Of a stretch of DNA of 33,038 bases, positions 22,036 to 32,436 are shown in pieces. Both the position numbers and the translations under genes were made by a program. The stretch is from Psilocybe azurescens (lineage: Eukaryota; Basidiomycota; Agaricomycetes; Agaricales; Agrocybaceae). The stretch covers positions 1 through 33,038 of the forward strand of contig JAJIRX010000203.1 of the NCBI GenBank assembly GCA_023853785.1. The letters are read 5' to 3'. Within the stretch, counting starts at the first letter, position 1, and each line of letters begins with the position of its first letter. The notes under the pieces are model-generated. The model was not told where the DNA came from, did not search any database, and worked only from the letters and a program-made list of their open reading frames with translations.

Positions 22036-23030
22036 CATTTATTCTTCTACCTTCTATCTCCACAGACACGAACTTTAGTGTAGACTTTTATTCAGCAAAG
22101 TCATCATGCCATATTCCACTCTCTCATTTCTGAACTTCTTATTCTTTCCACTTGCTTTCTCTCTCTATCGCTTTATTTCTCTATCGCTATCAATGTCTCT
22201 CCTTTCTTTTATTTTCAGGAACCCCTCGTCGTTCTTTTCAATCCTGTTTACTTTTATGTCACTCCTTTAACCCCTGCCAATATTTCTCGTCGTCTTACAT
22301 CTCCGGCGCCATGGTCCATCATCGCTCCCTCCACAGTCAACGCCTCCATTATCGTCCTTCCAGTCCCTCCACACCCGATGCCATCGTCGTCGTTCCTTTT
22401 ACCATCATCAGAAACATCTCTTTCGGCCTTCTTCCCGCACTCTCAACCACGCTTCCGCCGTCTATGTCTATGCCTGCCATCGTATCCCGTTCATAATATT
22501 TTCGGTATCCGTCAAATCAAACCTTGCACCTCGCGCTCGAACTCTTATTAATTCACATCACCACCACCATTTGCGCATATGGCCGCAAATTCCCTCATCA
22601 AAAGACAAATTCATCGAATGTTACTACTTCTTGCCAACCTCGGTATTCTATCTCTCATACACCACGCCGCACGCTTCTTTCTGCATCATCACAACACTCA
22701 GATATCACTTTCACAAACATTCTCATTCGGCGAATCGTGTACACTGTCCCGGTGGACACGGGAAATTCTTCTTTAAACGCACCCTTTATTACTCGCTAGA
22801 CGCGAAATATTCTCGCGAATGCACTCATTTGCGCAAGACGGGCATCAAACCTTTCAAACATTCCAAAACGGCAAATATACTCGGCCCTCTTAAAACATCT
22901 ATTTCAACTCGGACATCGAAACGGCTCATAATTCTAAGGCAGGACCTTCTCATCCACATCTCGACATTCATTTGGCGACATTCTTTCGATCTAACGTTTG
23001 GGCATTATTCTATAATACCCGGAGGGCGTA
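22036..23030. other. Non-coding 3' body of the retrotransposon
   Basis: Where protease, reverse transcriptase and integrase should be, there are about 1 kb of C/T-rich sequence with short low-complexity frames (for example 22571-23035). None has RT (YxDD), RNase H or integrase motifs. GGAGGG at 23021-23026 next to the LTR may serve as polypurine tract. Confidence 0.65.
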
Positions 23031-23397
23031 TGTGACGATCCGGTATTTTCCTTACTCTTTGATTATCTATCGTTTTATCTTATCTTCACATTTCGACTAC
23101 ATTCCATTCCGTCGACTGATACACGACTTCGTCCCTTTTTCTTCCCTTATTCATTATCCCTGAAACACTCCCTTAGATACCTTATTTATCCTCCTTAGCC
23201 ACAAACCCTTTTACTTAAGTTCTAGACCTCTTCCTTACAGTATAAATACAGGCTGTAGTAGATACCAATTTCCCCCAGTGAACAACGAACACTTATACCT
23301 GTCTATTCAGTGCTCAGCTTCATTCTATTCCCTATTTCCGTGTGTCAGGACGATACTATCGATACTCTAGCAGTCACGATAAGTTACTCCTGTCACA
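23031..23397 (+). repeat. 3' LTR of the gag-only retrotransposon
   Basis: 367 bp, TGTGAC...GTCACA, one base shorter than the 5' LTR in a C run and otherwise the same. Followed by the target duplication AGTAG. Confidence 0.95.
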
Positions 23398-24780
23398 AGT
23401 AGCACCCGCATTCGCACCTGCACCAACGACGCGATGTCGATAATAGACCGACATCCACCGACGCTACGTGCTCTGCGACTGTCCTTTGCACCATTAGAAC
23501 AAAAACAACCACAACAACACGATCCACACCAACAACCGCCATACCAACAAGGGCTCTTCTTCCTCGCTCCCCCACCTGTACCTGCACGCCCATCGGCAGC
23601 AGCAACAGCAGCAGCATTGCCCACACTGGCATCAGCGGGCATCTCCGAGGCAATTAACAAGTAGAAGCAGCACCGCGCGTTGGTCGTGCTCCACACCCTG
23701 CTCGTGAGGGCGCACAGTCAGTCCCCTCGCCAGCTCTGGGGCCCACGGCACAGGCATCTCCAATTCCCACACCAACACCAATGCTAGCATCAGCATCGAC
23801 ACGAGTCACGGTGCTGTAGGCGCGGGCGCGGGCGGAGCCAGCGGCACCGAGGAAGAGCACATTGAGGTCAACGGACGCGTACGCGCACGTCGCGCAGGGC
23901 ATCGTGCCCTCGGATGAGATATGCGCGATGCGGCGGCGGCAGGTGCAGCACTGGTGCGGAATCACCGCTGTGTCCGCTTTGCGCCTCCTCTTCCTCTTCC
24001 CTCTTCCTCTTCCCTCGTCCCATCCACACCCTCCTCTTCCTTCACCGCCTCTTCCTCTTCCTCCCAGCACTCACCTCCCACAACAAAATCACCCCCCTCC
24101 CTCCTTCCGGCGCCTAAAACCCCCTACTCCTACGCGTCTCCTCGACCGCGCCCGGCATCCTCCTACCCCTCTACGCGCTGCACCATACGTGTCTGATCCA
24201 GGAGAGGGGGATGATCGCGCCATACGCCGCAATGATCCCGAGCTCAGTGGCATATTTGAGGGATCTGCTGGATGGGTATGCGGGTTGAGGGTGCCGAGGA
24301 TGTATGTGCATTTTATGCGCGGGGTGGGTACGGGTGTGTTGGTGTAGAGAAGGGGAAGGAGAGAGAGGAAGACCTAGATATGGATCTGGCGCTCGACGCG
24401 CGGATGGTGGGCGGAGAAGCGCGCTCCGTGCGCAACGGGTGCCAGCCGGATCATCATACGTACGTCTTACGTCTGTATCGTAGCAAAAGTCGATGACTTT
24501 CTTGCCCTTGCCCGAGTCGTTTGTACCGTACTCCGGTCTCCCCAACGGCGCATTGCGCATGAGGCGTTGATCTAGGTGCGCACTTCCCAGATTATGTTGG
24601 TTGTGTTCATGCGGAAGTGAAGGAAGGAGATATCGAGCACGACGGACTCGACCCATTCGTCCGGTTGGTGTGGTGTGGGTGGTAAGTTGAGTAATGTTGC
24701 TCGTATCAGACCTCGACCTCGGCCTTGACCTTGACTATTTCCTCCGTATGTTCCAGTCTTATGCATAGGCGTTAATCGAA
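23398..24780. other. GC-rich region with conflicting coding signals
   Basis: Several frames on both strands are open but none is decisive. On the plus strand 23434-23664 encodes a Pro/Gln/Ala-rich peptide that may continue the gene cut at 14689. On the minus strand 24766-24572 (DEWVESVVLDISFLHF) and the overlapping 24656-24171 (LMRNAPLGRPEYGTND, then a GTAAGA donor) look like two exons or frames of one unidentified gene. 23980-24070 is a (C)CTCTTC-type low-complexity tract. A Cys-rich minus-strand stretch near 23930 is too incomplete to call a zinc finger. Confidence 0.3.
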
Positions 24781-25484
24781 TTGTATAATTGACTTTTAAT
24801 GATGTTTTTTCGATATGCTATTGCGTGTCAAATCTCTTCACTGGGATTTTTCAATGTATTGTGTGCCTTCAAGTTTTTCCCCGCGCGGTCTTTCGTTTGC
24901 TGACAGTGCGCAGCATAAGGGTTCATGGTGCGACTTTAATAAATTCATTGCCCTACTGACGTGAACAGTATGACGCTGGCGGATGGCAGGAAGAGTTGTC
25001 TTCCCATCTCATTCCACATGTTCGGTGTTACGTTCAGATTATGGGCGCAAATCCTTGTCGGGGTCGACATACAGTTATAAATACTGGGCCTTAAGGGCGA
25101 TCATATCAGCGTTACCTTGGTCCAGCATTGCATGGATACGATTAAATGCAAAGGCAAGTACGCTAGTCTAGCACGTCTATCTTGTTTAGTTTAGAATTCT
25201 TTCGCTGAGCATTGGCTATAGTTTCAATTGTCCCAGAATCTGAGGGCAAGAATCCTTCAATAATTTGGTATTGTTCTGAGCTCTAAAATACCGAGAAAAT
25301 GTCCTGTTTGTGCCGAATATTCATACTGCATCAATTTAGAAGATACATACGTGTGTAATCGGTAACTCTCTTACCGTCTCGCAACGTAAGGATCATCATC
25401 CCCTGAGTTTGACTATCACTGATTATAATTATAGTAGTAACCTCATCTGATCGTTACTGAGAATATACTGGATCCTTAAGTCCT
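24781..25484. other. Intergenic stretch, nothing recognised
   Basis: No supportable gene or repeat. The frame at 24983-25171 has no family resemblance. Confidence 0.4.
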
Positions 25485-25697
25485 TCAGACGACGAATGTC
25501 CCGTGACTTGCTGTCGTCGAGGCATGAACAAGGTCGCGCAGGACTCTCAGCGCGACCGCTGACTTAGCAACCCTCTCGGGGTCGACACAGCCATCTCGTC
25601 CCCTCTCCTCCCATTCCATATCCTTGTTCTCAAAGGGGTTGATACCGGAATCCAGAGACTCGAGGATCGAAGGTGGATCAATAGGCTCGCGTCGGCG
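25485..25697 (-). CDS. Terminal exon of an unidentified minus-strand gene
   Basis: After an acceptor (TTCTTAG, complement of 25698-25704) a 71-codon frame runs RRREPIDPPSILESLDS, then NPFENKDMEWEERGRDG, then VAKSAVALRVLRDLVHAST to a TGA at 25485-25487. The balanced, charged, helix-forming composition looks like true protein, and it has no internal ATG start of its own, which fits a last exon. Earlier exons would lie between 25705 and about 25860, leaving a short gap before the divergent gene that starts at 25930. I could not place the start codon, and I do not recognise the family. Confidence 0.4.
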   Translation of the reverse strand, partial: RRREPIDPPSILESLDSGINPFENKDMEWEERGRDGCVDPERVAKSAVALRVLRDLVHASTTASHGTFVV

Positions 25698-25890
25698 CTA
25701 AGAATAGATTTGTGGTGGATGGTAGGTTTAGTATAAGATGCGGTATGTGTTTCGGTGTTTTAGCTCGTCAGTTCTCAATTTTCCTTCGTTCTTCATTCTT
25801 CAGCTGTTCAAACAGTTTACCTTTTAACGACCTAACGTCAAAAACTTCGTAGACGCGAGCGTCAACGGATTTACTGCCTTAATTTGCTCT

Positions 25891-25900
25891 ACATATATAC
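25891..25900 (+). promoter_or_regulatory. TATA-like and CT-rich leader of the propeller gene
   Basis: ACATATATAC at 25891-25900 is followed by TCTAAACCAACCTACACC and then the ATG at 25930. The TATA-like run is only 30 bp from the ATG, so it implies either a very short leader or a fortuitous match. Confidence 0.3.
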
Positions 25901-25929
25901 TCTAAACCAACCTACACCAACCGTTCAAG

Positions 25930-27696
25930 ATGATGTTCCTTTCGACTTCTCGCATCGTTCTCGCTATTTCTCTCTCCACTAGCATTCTCGCTGCTCCTTT
26001 TGGCTCCGCACCTCAAGGTCAAAGCTCTTCAAGCTCCGGAGCAGCGTACTGTAAGACCCTTCCTTGTCCAAAAATAATACCTGGCTAACTTGAACACCCA
26101 CTGCAGTTATCACAAACGACCCCTCGGGAAACCAGATTGTATCCATGAACATCGCGGCGAACGGAAAATTGGTAAAATTCTATTGCTACTATCGTTACTT
26201 CACGTACGACGCTAATCTTCAATTGGACTCTACAGAGTTCAGTCAATGCGATCAGCGCAGGCGGGCGTGGCGTGCATGGATTAAGCGCCGCAATTGGTCC
26301 GGACCCTCTGTTCTCTCAGGGTTCGATCAAGGTCAACGCGGCGGCCAAGATGTTGGTGACTATCAACGTAGGTCCATTTTCAGCTGATTTCAATGGTATC
26401 GTAAGTTAATGTCGATTCCGTGGGCCTTCCAGTCAGGCTCGAATACCCTCTCCATGTTCGCTATCAACCCGAGCAACCCTTCGAGGCTTACGATGGTCGG
26501 TACGCCTGTGTCTTCTGAGGGAGAGTTCCCCATGTCGGTCGCTATCAACTCGAAGGCTACTATGGTCTGTGTGCTTAACGGTGGGACAGTAAATGGGGTC
26601 AAGTAAGTCGTTTTCCTTCCTCCTTTAGGCGACCAATTGAGCTAATACATAATAATCCTTCTATTTAGCTGCTACACACCTGATTCTAAACTGGGATTGA
26701 TCGCAAAGCCAAACACACTCCGCTCTCTTGGGCTGAACCAAACCACGCCTGCGACCGGGCCAGCGGGTACAACCAGCCACATCGTTTTCAGCGAAGATGG
26801 GTCCAAGGTCATAGCGTCCGTCAAAGGTGTCCCACCCACACCTGGTAAGCATTACGAGTCCCATAACATTTAATTTCTAGTTCAGTTGCTGATGCATTGG
26901 ATCGTTGAAGGATTCCTCGCTGCTTGGGATATAGCCTCAGATGGCTCGCTGTCAGCTGAACCCGTCAAATCCACCCCAGCATCCGGAGGATTACTTCCAT
27001 TCTCCATGACCCTCATCCCAGGAACAAATGCAATTTTGGCGACGGACGCTGGAGTAGGGTTCGATATCTTTGACTTTGGTGGAAGCGGCAACGGCAACAA
27101 TAAGAACAGCGGTTTGAGCGCGACATCATCCGTCGTTCCTATTGCAGGCCAATCGGCTACGTGCTGGTCGAGCTTCAGTTCCAAGTCTGGAAACTTCTAC
27201 TTGACCGATATCGGTACTTCGACCATCACTGAGGTGAACGTCAGCAAAAACCTGACCGGATCCATTGTCAAAGTGGGTGCACTAGGATCTCTCTTGAATA
27301 ACGAATCATTGACAGACCATTGTGACCCAGCAATACCCCCAAGCTCCAGGTTCTGCAACTATTGATAACGACGTCGCCACTATCGGAACAAACAAGTAAA
27401 GTTTATATTGCTCGGACGAATGAATTGTAGCTAACATGCTACTTACACACTCCTTTAATTAGCTTCCTTTACGTCTTGGCAGCCAATGCAACCACCGTGA
27501 ACGTCCTCTCTGTGAATACCCCAGGAAAGGCGACGACCGTTCAGAACTTTAATTTCGCTTCCGCTGCTAAGGCTGCTGGAATCAAGTTGGGTACGTGACC
27601 TATTAAATGTGCGATGCCCGTTAGAATCCGTGCTTACAGGTACATTCTTCAGACAAGAATAACTTGCAAGGAATGACCACTTTCATTCGAGATTAA
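25930..27696 (+). CDS. Secreted lactonase-like seven-bladed beta-propeller protein
   Basis: Nine exons join in frame to 420 residues: 25930-26050, 26107-26171, 26236-26367, 26433-26602, 26669-26844, 26911-27272, 27331-27395, 27463-27590, 27653-27696; all introns are 56-67 nt GT...AG. Residues 1-21 (MMFLSTSRIVLAISLSTSILA) are a signal peptide; a Ser/Gly-rich linker follows. Repeated blade-like blocks appear: NDPSGNQIVSMNIAANGKL, SGSNTLSMFAINPSNPSRL (from residue 107), FSEDGSKVIASVKG, ILATDAGVGFDIFDF, YLTDIGTSTITEVNV and FLYVLAANATTVNVLSV. This matches the fungal proteins annotated as 3-carboxymuconate cyclase-like / lactonase family. Whether it is an enzyme is unproven; a role in the cell wall or outside the cell is inference. 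Asn-glycosylation sites include NQT at 186. It is the only clearly intact gene here. Confidence 0.92.
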
Positions 27697-28018
27697 TTCT
27701 CTCTCTGTGCCTATGACGTATATGAGATGTACTCGAACTATGCGATCCCAACAGTTCTCCTTCAATTTTTGTACTATGTAGCTTAGCCGGTATAGAGCCA
27801 TTCATTTAATCGTCGCACTTTACCATCGCGAGTGCCAATTCAAACCTTCTGCATAATATCAAGGTGAATAAGTAGTATCTGAGATGAATGTTCCCTTTAG
27901 CCTACTTATCCCTGCGGTGTGGTTCGCAGAATTATATAATTTCTGAGAGAAATTTGAATGACAGTACACCGTCTAGGGACAAACGGGCTTGATTTATACT
28001 ATAGTCCGCACATCTGCG
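27697..28018. other. 3' flank of the propeller gene
   Basis: AT-rich, no coding frame; it presumably contains the polyadenylation region of the plus-strand gene. Confidence 0.45.
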
Positions 28019-28640
28019 TCATTTGGATTTTCCGAGTATTGATAAAATGAATTTGTCATTAGGTGAATATCCATGCCGCTCCATCTCAGGAAATGAGTAG
28101 GGAATCTTTATATAATTTCTGTTGGAGTTCAAGAACCGCAGCAAAGTTCTTTTCCGGTTTGGCTGACAACGGTCGCGCTCCATTGGCCCTGGAACGCCCT
28201 TTCTTAGAGCTGAATCTTCTTGGCGAGTGTGTGTGTGAGCGCGTTGTCGTCTTCTCAGGGCTTGCCTCCGCCTCCGCCTTGGTCTGGGTCTTGGTGGCGC
28301 TAACGTCCGCAGCAGAGGAGGGGTTGGAATAGCAGCTGTCGCACCCGCATCCGCACCACTGCTCAACAACCTCTCGAGCTCCTCCATCTTGTGCTCCAAC
28401 CCGTAAATCGCACCCTGTGCGAGCGCATGGTGCTGCTCCAACGCCGCTGTCAGCGGGACGATACTCGACACTTGCCGGGCGAGCTTCGTGACCTCCTGCC
28501 TGAGCACGTCGTCACCGTCGCTGCTTTCGTGTGCTCCTCCCTCGCGTCGTGCGCCTTCTCCTTCGCGGTCTGGGCCTGCATTGCGCTGCTAGTAGTGCTC
28601 GGCCTCGATTTCCGACTCGAACTCCCCATCCTGCGCTACT
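28019..28640 (-). pseudogene. Coiled-coil protein remnant
   Basis: The minus-strand frame 28507-28019 begins with a heptad-like stretch (LRQEVTKLARQVSSIVPLTA, later GLEHKMEELERLLSSG). It then runs into an Arg/Pro-rich low-complexity part (PPRPRPRRRRRQALRR) and ends GYSPNDKFILSILGKSK. Upstream, 28640-28510 continues the helix-forming character but in shifting frames (EFESEIEAEH in one, AQTAKEKAHDAREEH in another), which suggests small indels. The C-terminal part after the Arg run may be an intron or out of frame. No family recognised. Confidence 0.35.
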
Positions 28641-28732
28641 TGATGTGTTAAATTCTGCAGTGATATTACACTACGGCTATCAATCTCAATCCCATGCTAT
28701 GACTTCAATTACAAGCTCGATATGTAATTTAT

Positions 28733-29529
28733 TCATGAACCTGTTATTAACCTTCTCGTGTTCGTAATGGCAAGCCTCGCCACCAGCACCGTCAGTGCCA
28801 TCCCCTAACTCCAGGTTACAGAAACATAATCATCAGAAAAAGATACCGAGCTACGTACAGCAATAATCATCAGAACGGACCTGATATAGTGCTGAATGTC
28901 TGCTCAGGGATATCCTATCACGCTGAATGAAGGAAATGGCATGGAGACGGCATAGAGCAGGAGTTCGAGTGAGTACGCCGCGGCCGAATTTACCACCAAC
29001 ATCACCATATGGTTGAATATTCTTTGCAGGCCGGACGGTGTTATGTGTATGCTAGAGACTCCAGAGGATTTTAATTGGCATCCAATGAGAAATGCAGAAG
29101 GCACGGCGATGCCTAGTGAGATGGATGTCAGGCCACTTTCGATGTGACTGAAGAAATTGAGGTTCAGGTTAGTAAACTGTCCTACTAGAACCATCATAGC
29201 ACCTAAGAGACCTATAATAGCACGACAAGCGATTAATAGGAATGTGTAAGCGTAATATGCTCTCCGGTGCTCACCAAGTTCCGCAACAAAAACTAGTAGC
29301 GGGACCCAACACGAACTTCCCCCACACATTAAAGCACCTCCATATCTGTGAAGAATGTAGAGATGTAGATAATAAAGAAGCATCATGTACAGCAATGTCT
29401 TTATTAACCACTGACCAGTAGTCCGTCTTATACAATAAGCGCAGAAAGGAACAGAAACTCATCGAGTACAAACATGCATGACAGGCCTGCTCCCAGCGTC
29501 TCGAAGATGAACTCCCGCGTTGTCTCCAT
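28733..29529 (-). pseudogene. Seven-TM-type agaricomycete membrane protein, in-frame stop
   Basis: The ATG at 29529 begins METTREFIFETLGAGLSCMF in exon 1 (29529-29434). After an 88-nt intron, exon 2 (29345-29275) reads IWRCFNVWGKFVLGPATSF, a hallmark stretch (IWRC-VWG) of the uncharacterised multi-TM proteins expanded in mushroom genomes. A GTGAGC donor follows. The next coding part reads SHIESGLTSISLGIAVPSAFLIG, then FNHMVMLVVNSAAAYSLELL. The last exon (28804-28733, after a 54-nt intron) reads GMALTVLVARLAITNTRR-LITGS-stop, matching the family's final helix. A TGA at 28904-28906 (C-to-T from CGA is possible) interrupts the second-last exon, and the joint near 29150-29211 is not resolved. Function unknown. 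Confidence 0.6.
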
Positions 29530-30145
29530 TTCCCAAGACCGCCCACTCGCGTGTGGGATAAAGTAACCTTGAGGCGACTTTAAAGAGAATAGGAGAAGAG
29601 AGGGCTGGCACATTAGTCTTCAGCCACCAGCTTTCGGTCTGAATGGTGATCACCGATTTGAGGTTCGTGCTGTATGGAAATGAACGTACGGTCGCATATA
29701 TGCGAATCAGACAATTAAAGCAGAGGCTACTCTGCAGTCTATTCCTGTCAACGCCTATCACGAACCTACGGTCTCAGTGTCTCCATCACCATCCAAGTCT
29801 TCGGCTGTGAAACAAATTACCAACATTGTAACTTGGACGCTGTGTCCAGTTCATGATGATTTTGAATGGTGAGGGAACTCGCTCAGGCTGAGCACACAAA
29901 GATCAGCCAAGGTTGATTCTGTTTGGAGCCCAGAAACGTCATAGCATCATGCGACTGCAGAATGTCTGTATAACAGAACGGGATCCGTCTACCGGTGGCC
30001 GGCTCTCGATGGCTAGCGTTCAGGATGGTGTAATGCAGCTGCGCAAGCCATGAATAAAGAAAAGCAGGGATAGGACTGAAAGGAAGTGTGGATAGACATT
30101 CTTTTAGAAGATGGGTGTCAGTAAGACATACGGCCTCTGGATGCC
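29530..30145. other. Intergenic stretch, nothing recognised
   Basis: No supportable gene; open frames are short and mutually exclusive. Confidence 0.4.
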
Positions 30146-31374
30146 GTGTTCACGAGCGCTTTTGCTCGAATAATTGATATATTTGAGAACACATATATAT
30201 CGTTAGAAAATATAAAACCGAACAGGAAAAAGAGCATGAAAGTCAAAACGTCGGTCATTAGCGATATGAGACGTGGATCATTGAAGGGTGGGAGGCAAAT
30301 GCATGCTCACAGCAAATTTACATCACCTCTCGCCACTCTCTATCGTTCCTTTCTCGTTGGACGGACCGTACAGCACCCCAGCGTCAACCCGCTTCTTACC
30401 ACCTGCCCTCTTTCTCCTCTCTATCGCACGACTTCCACTCTACTGTCTCTTCCTTTCGCATCGAGATCTGTGCCACTCGCACCCGCACCCGCACCCGCAC
30501 TCTCCCTTGACCCCGACCCGCGCCCTAACCGTCTATCACCCAAACCAGCTATCTTCAAAGTAGTGTCTGTGACAGCTCCTCGAAGAGGGAAGACTGGTAC
30601 GCTATCGAGGAGCTCTGCGTGGTGGTGCTGTGGAAGCACGTCAGCGAGTATGAATGCGGGTAGCCAAAGAGCAGAAGGGAAAGGAAGGGAACGTGAAAAC
30701 GTCGGCGTCTGGAAGAAGTGGATGCGGGGTGGATGTCGATGATTATTAGGGGGGTATATGCGTAAATTTATGCACGTGCACGGTGAGCGAGCGATACGGG
30801 AATGGGAATGGAACGAGAACGAGGATGAGGGTGCGAATGATAGTGCACAGTGACTTACGAACGAGAGAGTGAGGACTGGTACGGCCGGGCGGGCATGCAG
30901 TGCAAAGGCTATGGTGTTGTATTATAGGGTACGACGAATGATGAATTGAACATCAAGTCGTCAAGCGGTGCGAAGCAGGGTACAGAAGTTAAAACAGGAC
31001 CGGGAGATGGGTATCGGATACGAACGATTGAAAATCAAAAGATGCATATATGCACGCGCTGGGAGCTGACGCTGGCGTTGATGCATGTGGCCCAGGGACC
31101 GCGCTGTCTGTGCATCCAGAGATATTGAATCCGGCACCAGCTCTGAGAGTTGTATCACTACACACCCGATTTTGACCCAATTCTGAGCCAGAACTCGGAA
31201 GCAAACTGAGATGCAAATCGGGTCTTGAATCGTCTCTGAAACAGGTCTGAAATGGCCACTCTGACCACCCTTATTTGTGCATGTTTGATCGGTAAACAAT
31301 TGCACGACGATTTATGGAGCCCTTAGACCTTGCTTTGTTGTTGACCGCCATTATCCACGAACGCCACTCACCAC
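30146..31374. other. Low-complexity region without an assignable gene
   Basis: A 198-codon plus-strand frame (30146-30742) is open, but its content is Ser/Pro/Leu/Arg-rich, and the overlapping minus-strand frame 30639-30421 (LLDSVPVFPLRGAVTDTTLK) looks at least as protein-like. I do not choose between them. A CCCGCA hexanucleotide run lies near 30480-30500. From 30750 to 31374 nothing was recognised. Confidence 0.3.
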
Positions 31375-32208
31375 ATGAACTTGATTCGCTCAGCTAAGTC
31401 GGGGAGTGACTGGACAAGGAATGAGCTGGCTGCATACCGCATTGAGACTCATTGTGAAGAACCCCTCACCTTCTTCGGTGTTCAAGCTTTACCCCAGCCA
31501 CAGGTTGACCCTGAGCTCCTCACCTCCTTCGATGCAGCACAAGCCACCAATGGCTCAAATGCCGAGCTCCTCCATCTGTTAGATATGGCCATGATTCCGA
31601 GCTCGGGTGAGTCTGCAGTTCATGACTTTGCAGCAGGACTGTTCAGGGCACTTGGTTATGCCAAACACAATCGTGTTGCTCGCACTCAGAATGCCTTGAG
31701 CCTTTTCATTTGTGGCGAGTTCAGACAGGCCCAGACCGATGTCTGTATAATTGACTGCAATAGAAACAATATTCTTCTGCTTGTTCAAGAGGACAAGTGC
31801 TTCAAAGATGAAGGGCAGACCCTGAAGCACAGTTGATCGCAGGAGCAATTGCTGCCTTTGCATTTAATAATGAACAGAGGGACAATGCTGGCATGGAACC
31901 ACTTGATGAAATGGTTAGTCTTTTTACACTTTCTCTATTTACATTTATTACATTATTGAAATAATTGTTATCAAGATAATACCTGGTATCACGATGGTGG
32001 GCACAACACCGACATTCTACAAGATTCCCATCACAAGAGACCTGCTACAGCATGTGGCGGAGGGAACCTACCCCATGAACCTGGCACCCGGGTCACATAC
32101 TGTCAACCACCAGTTCCCCAACCTATTTCTGAGGGAATGAAACCTCTCAACAACAGGCATCAGATCCTTGCCTGTTACGAGGCCTTCAAGAGTGTTGTTG
32201 GAATCTGA
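31375..32208 (+). pseudogene. Orphan agaricomycete protein with nuclease-like D...QEDK motif, frameshifted
   Basis: The ATG at 31375 starts MNLIRSAKSGSDWTRNELAA. The order WTRNELAAYRIE, SAVHDFAAGLFRALGY, TDVCIID (Asp at 31738-31740), LLLVQEDK (31777-31797), AQLIAGAIAAF, PGITMVGTTPTFYKIPITRD and EGMKPLNNRHQILACYEAFK is that of a multi-copy mushroom family with no assigned function that I recall. The D-x(n)-QEDK arrangement resembles the core of PD-(D/E)XK nucleases; this is inference. The frame changes near 31814 (HS-stop instead of DPEAQL), a 62-nt intron (31914-31975) follows, and it changes again near 32070 before the final block ending TGA at 32206-32208. A Ty1/copia LTR begins 228 bp downstream. 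Confidence 0.6.
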
Positions 32209-32436
32209 TTCTCACTGCTCTTCTAAATCAGTGGTGGGTCTTGTGTTTGTTTTGTTTTTGTTTTTGTTCTCATCTTTCTTTGTTCTGTTCATTCTTTTCT
32301 CTATTAGCTATTTGTTTACTCATTTACTCAACCTATAAACTTCTAAGAAATTTGTGGTGTTGCTAAAGACCTGTAATTGCCAAGAGTACATATTGACAGA
32401 ATACTATCTATAAGTCCTTGTTCTTGTTAACCAGCA

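Larger units (their letters stand above)
14690..23397 (+). mobile_element. Gag-only Ty3/gypsy-type LTR retrotransposon, 8.7 kb, with nested insertion
   Basis: Two LTRs (14690-15057 and 23031-23397) begin TGTGAC and end GTCACA and are flanked by the exact 5-bp duplication AGTAG (14685-14689 and 23398-23402). They differ by one base, a C-run length change (CCCC versus CCC, in ATTCCC(C)TATTT). Between them lies Gag with a CCHC zinc knuckle; no protease, reverse transcriptase, RNase H or integrase motif is present. A 4,546-bp DNA transposon (15964-20509) is inserted in gag. Without it the element is about 4.15 kb. Just after the left LTR no TGG-type tRNA primer site is seen; GGAGGG (23021-23026) before the right LTR could be the polypurine tract. 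It must be mobilised in trans. Confidence 0.92.

Noticed and set aside
23654..24070. Cys/Arg-rich minus-strand frame (QCCTCRRRIAHISS) as a Zn2Cys6 transcription factor
   Set aside because: Only part of the cysteine pattern is present: the third and sixth cysteines are missing and the frame does not continue into a known domain.
30146..30742. 198-codon plus-strand frame as a gene
   Set aside because: Low-complexity composition, no family, and an equally plausible overlapping minus-strand frame.
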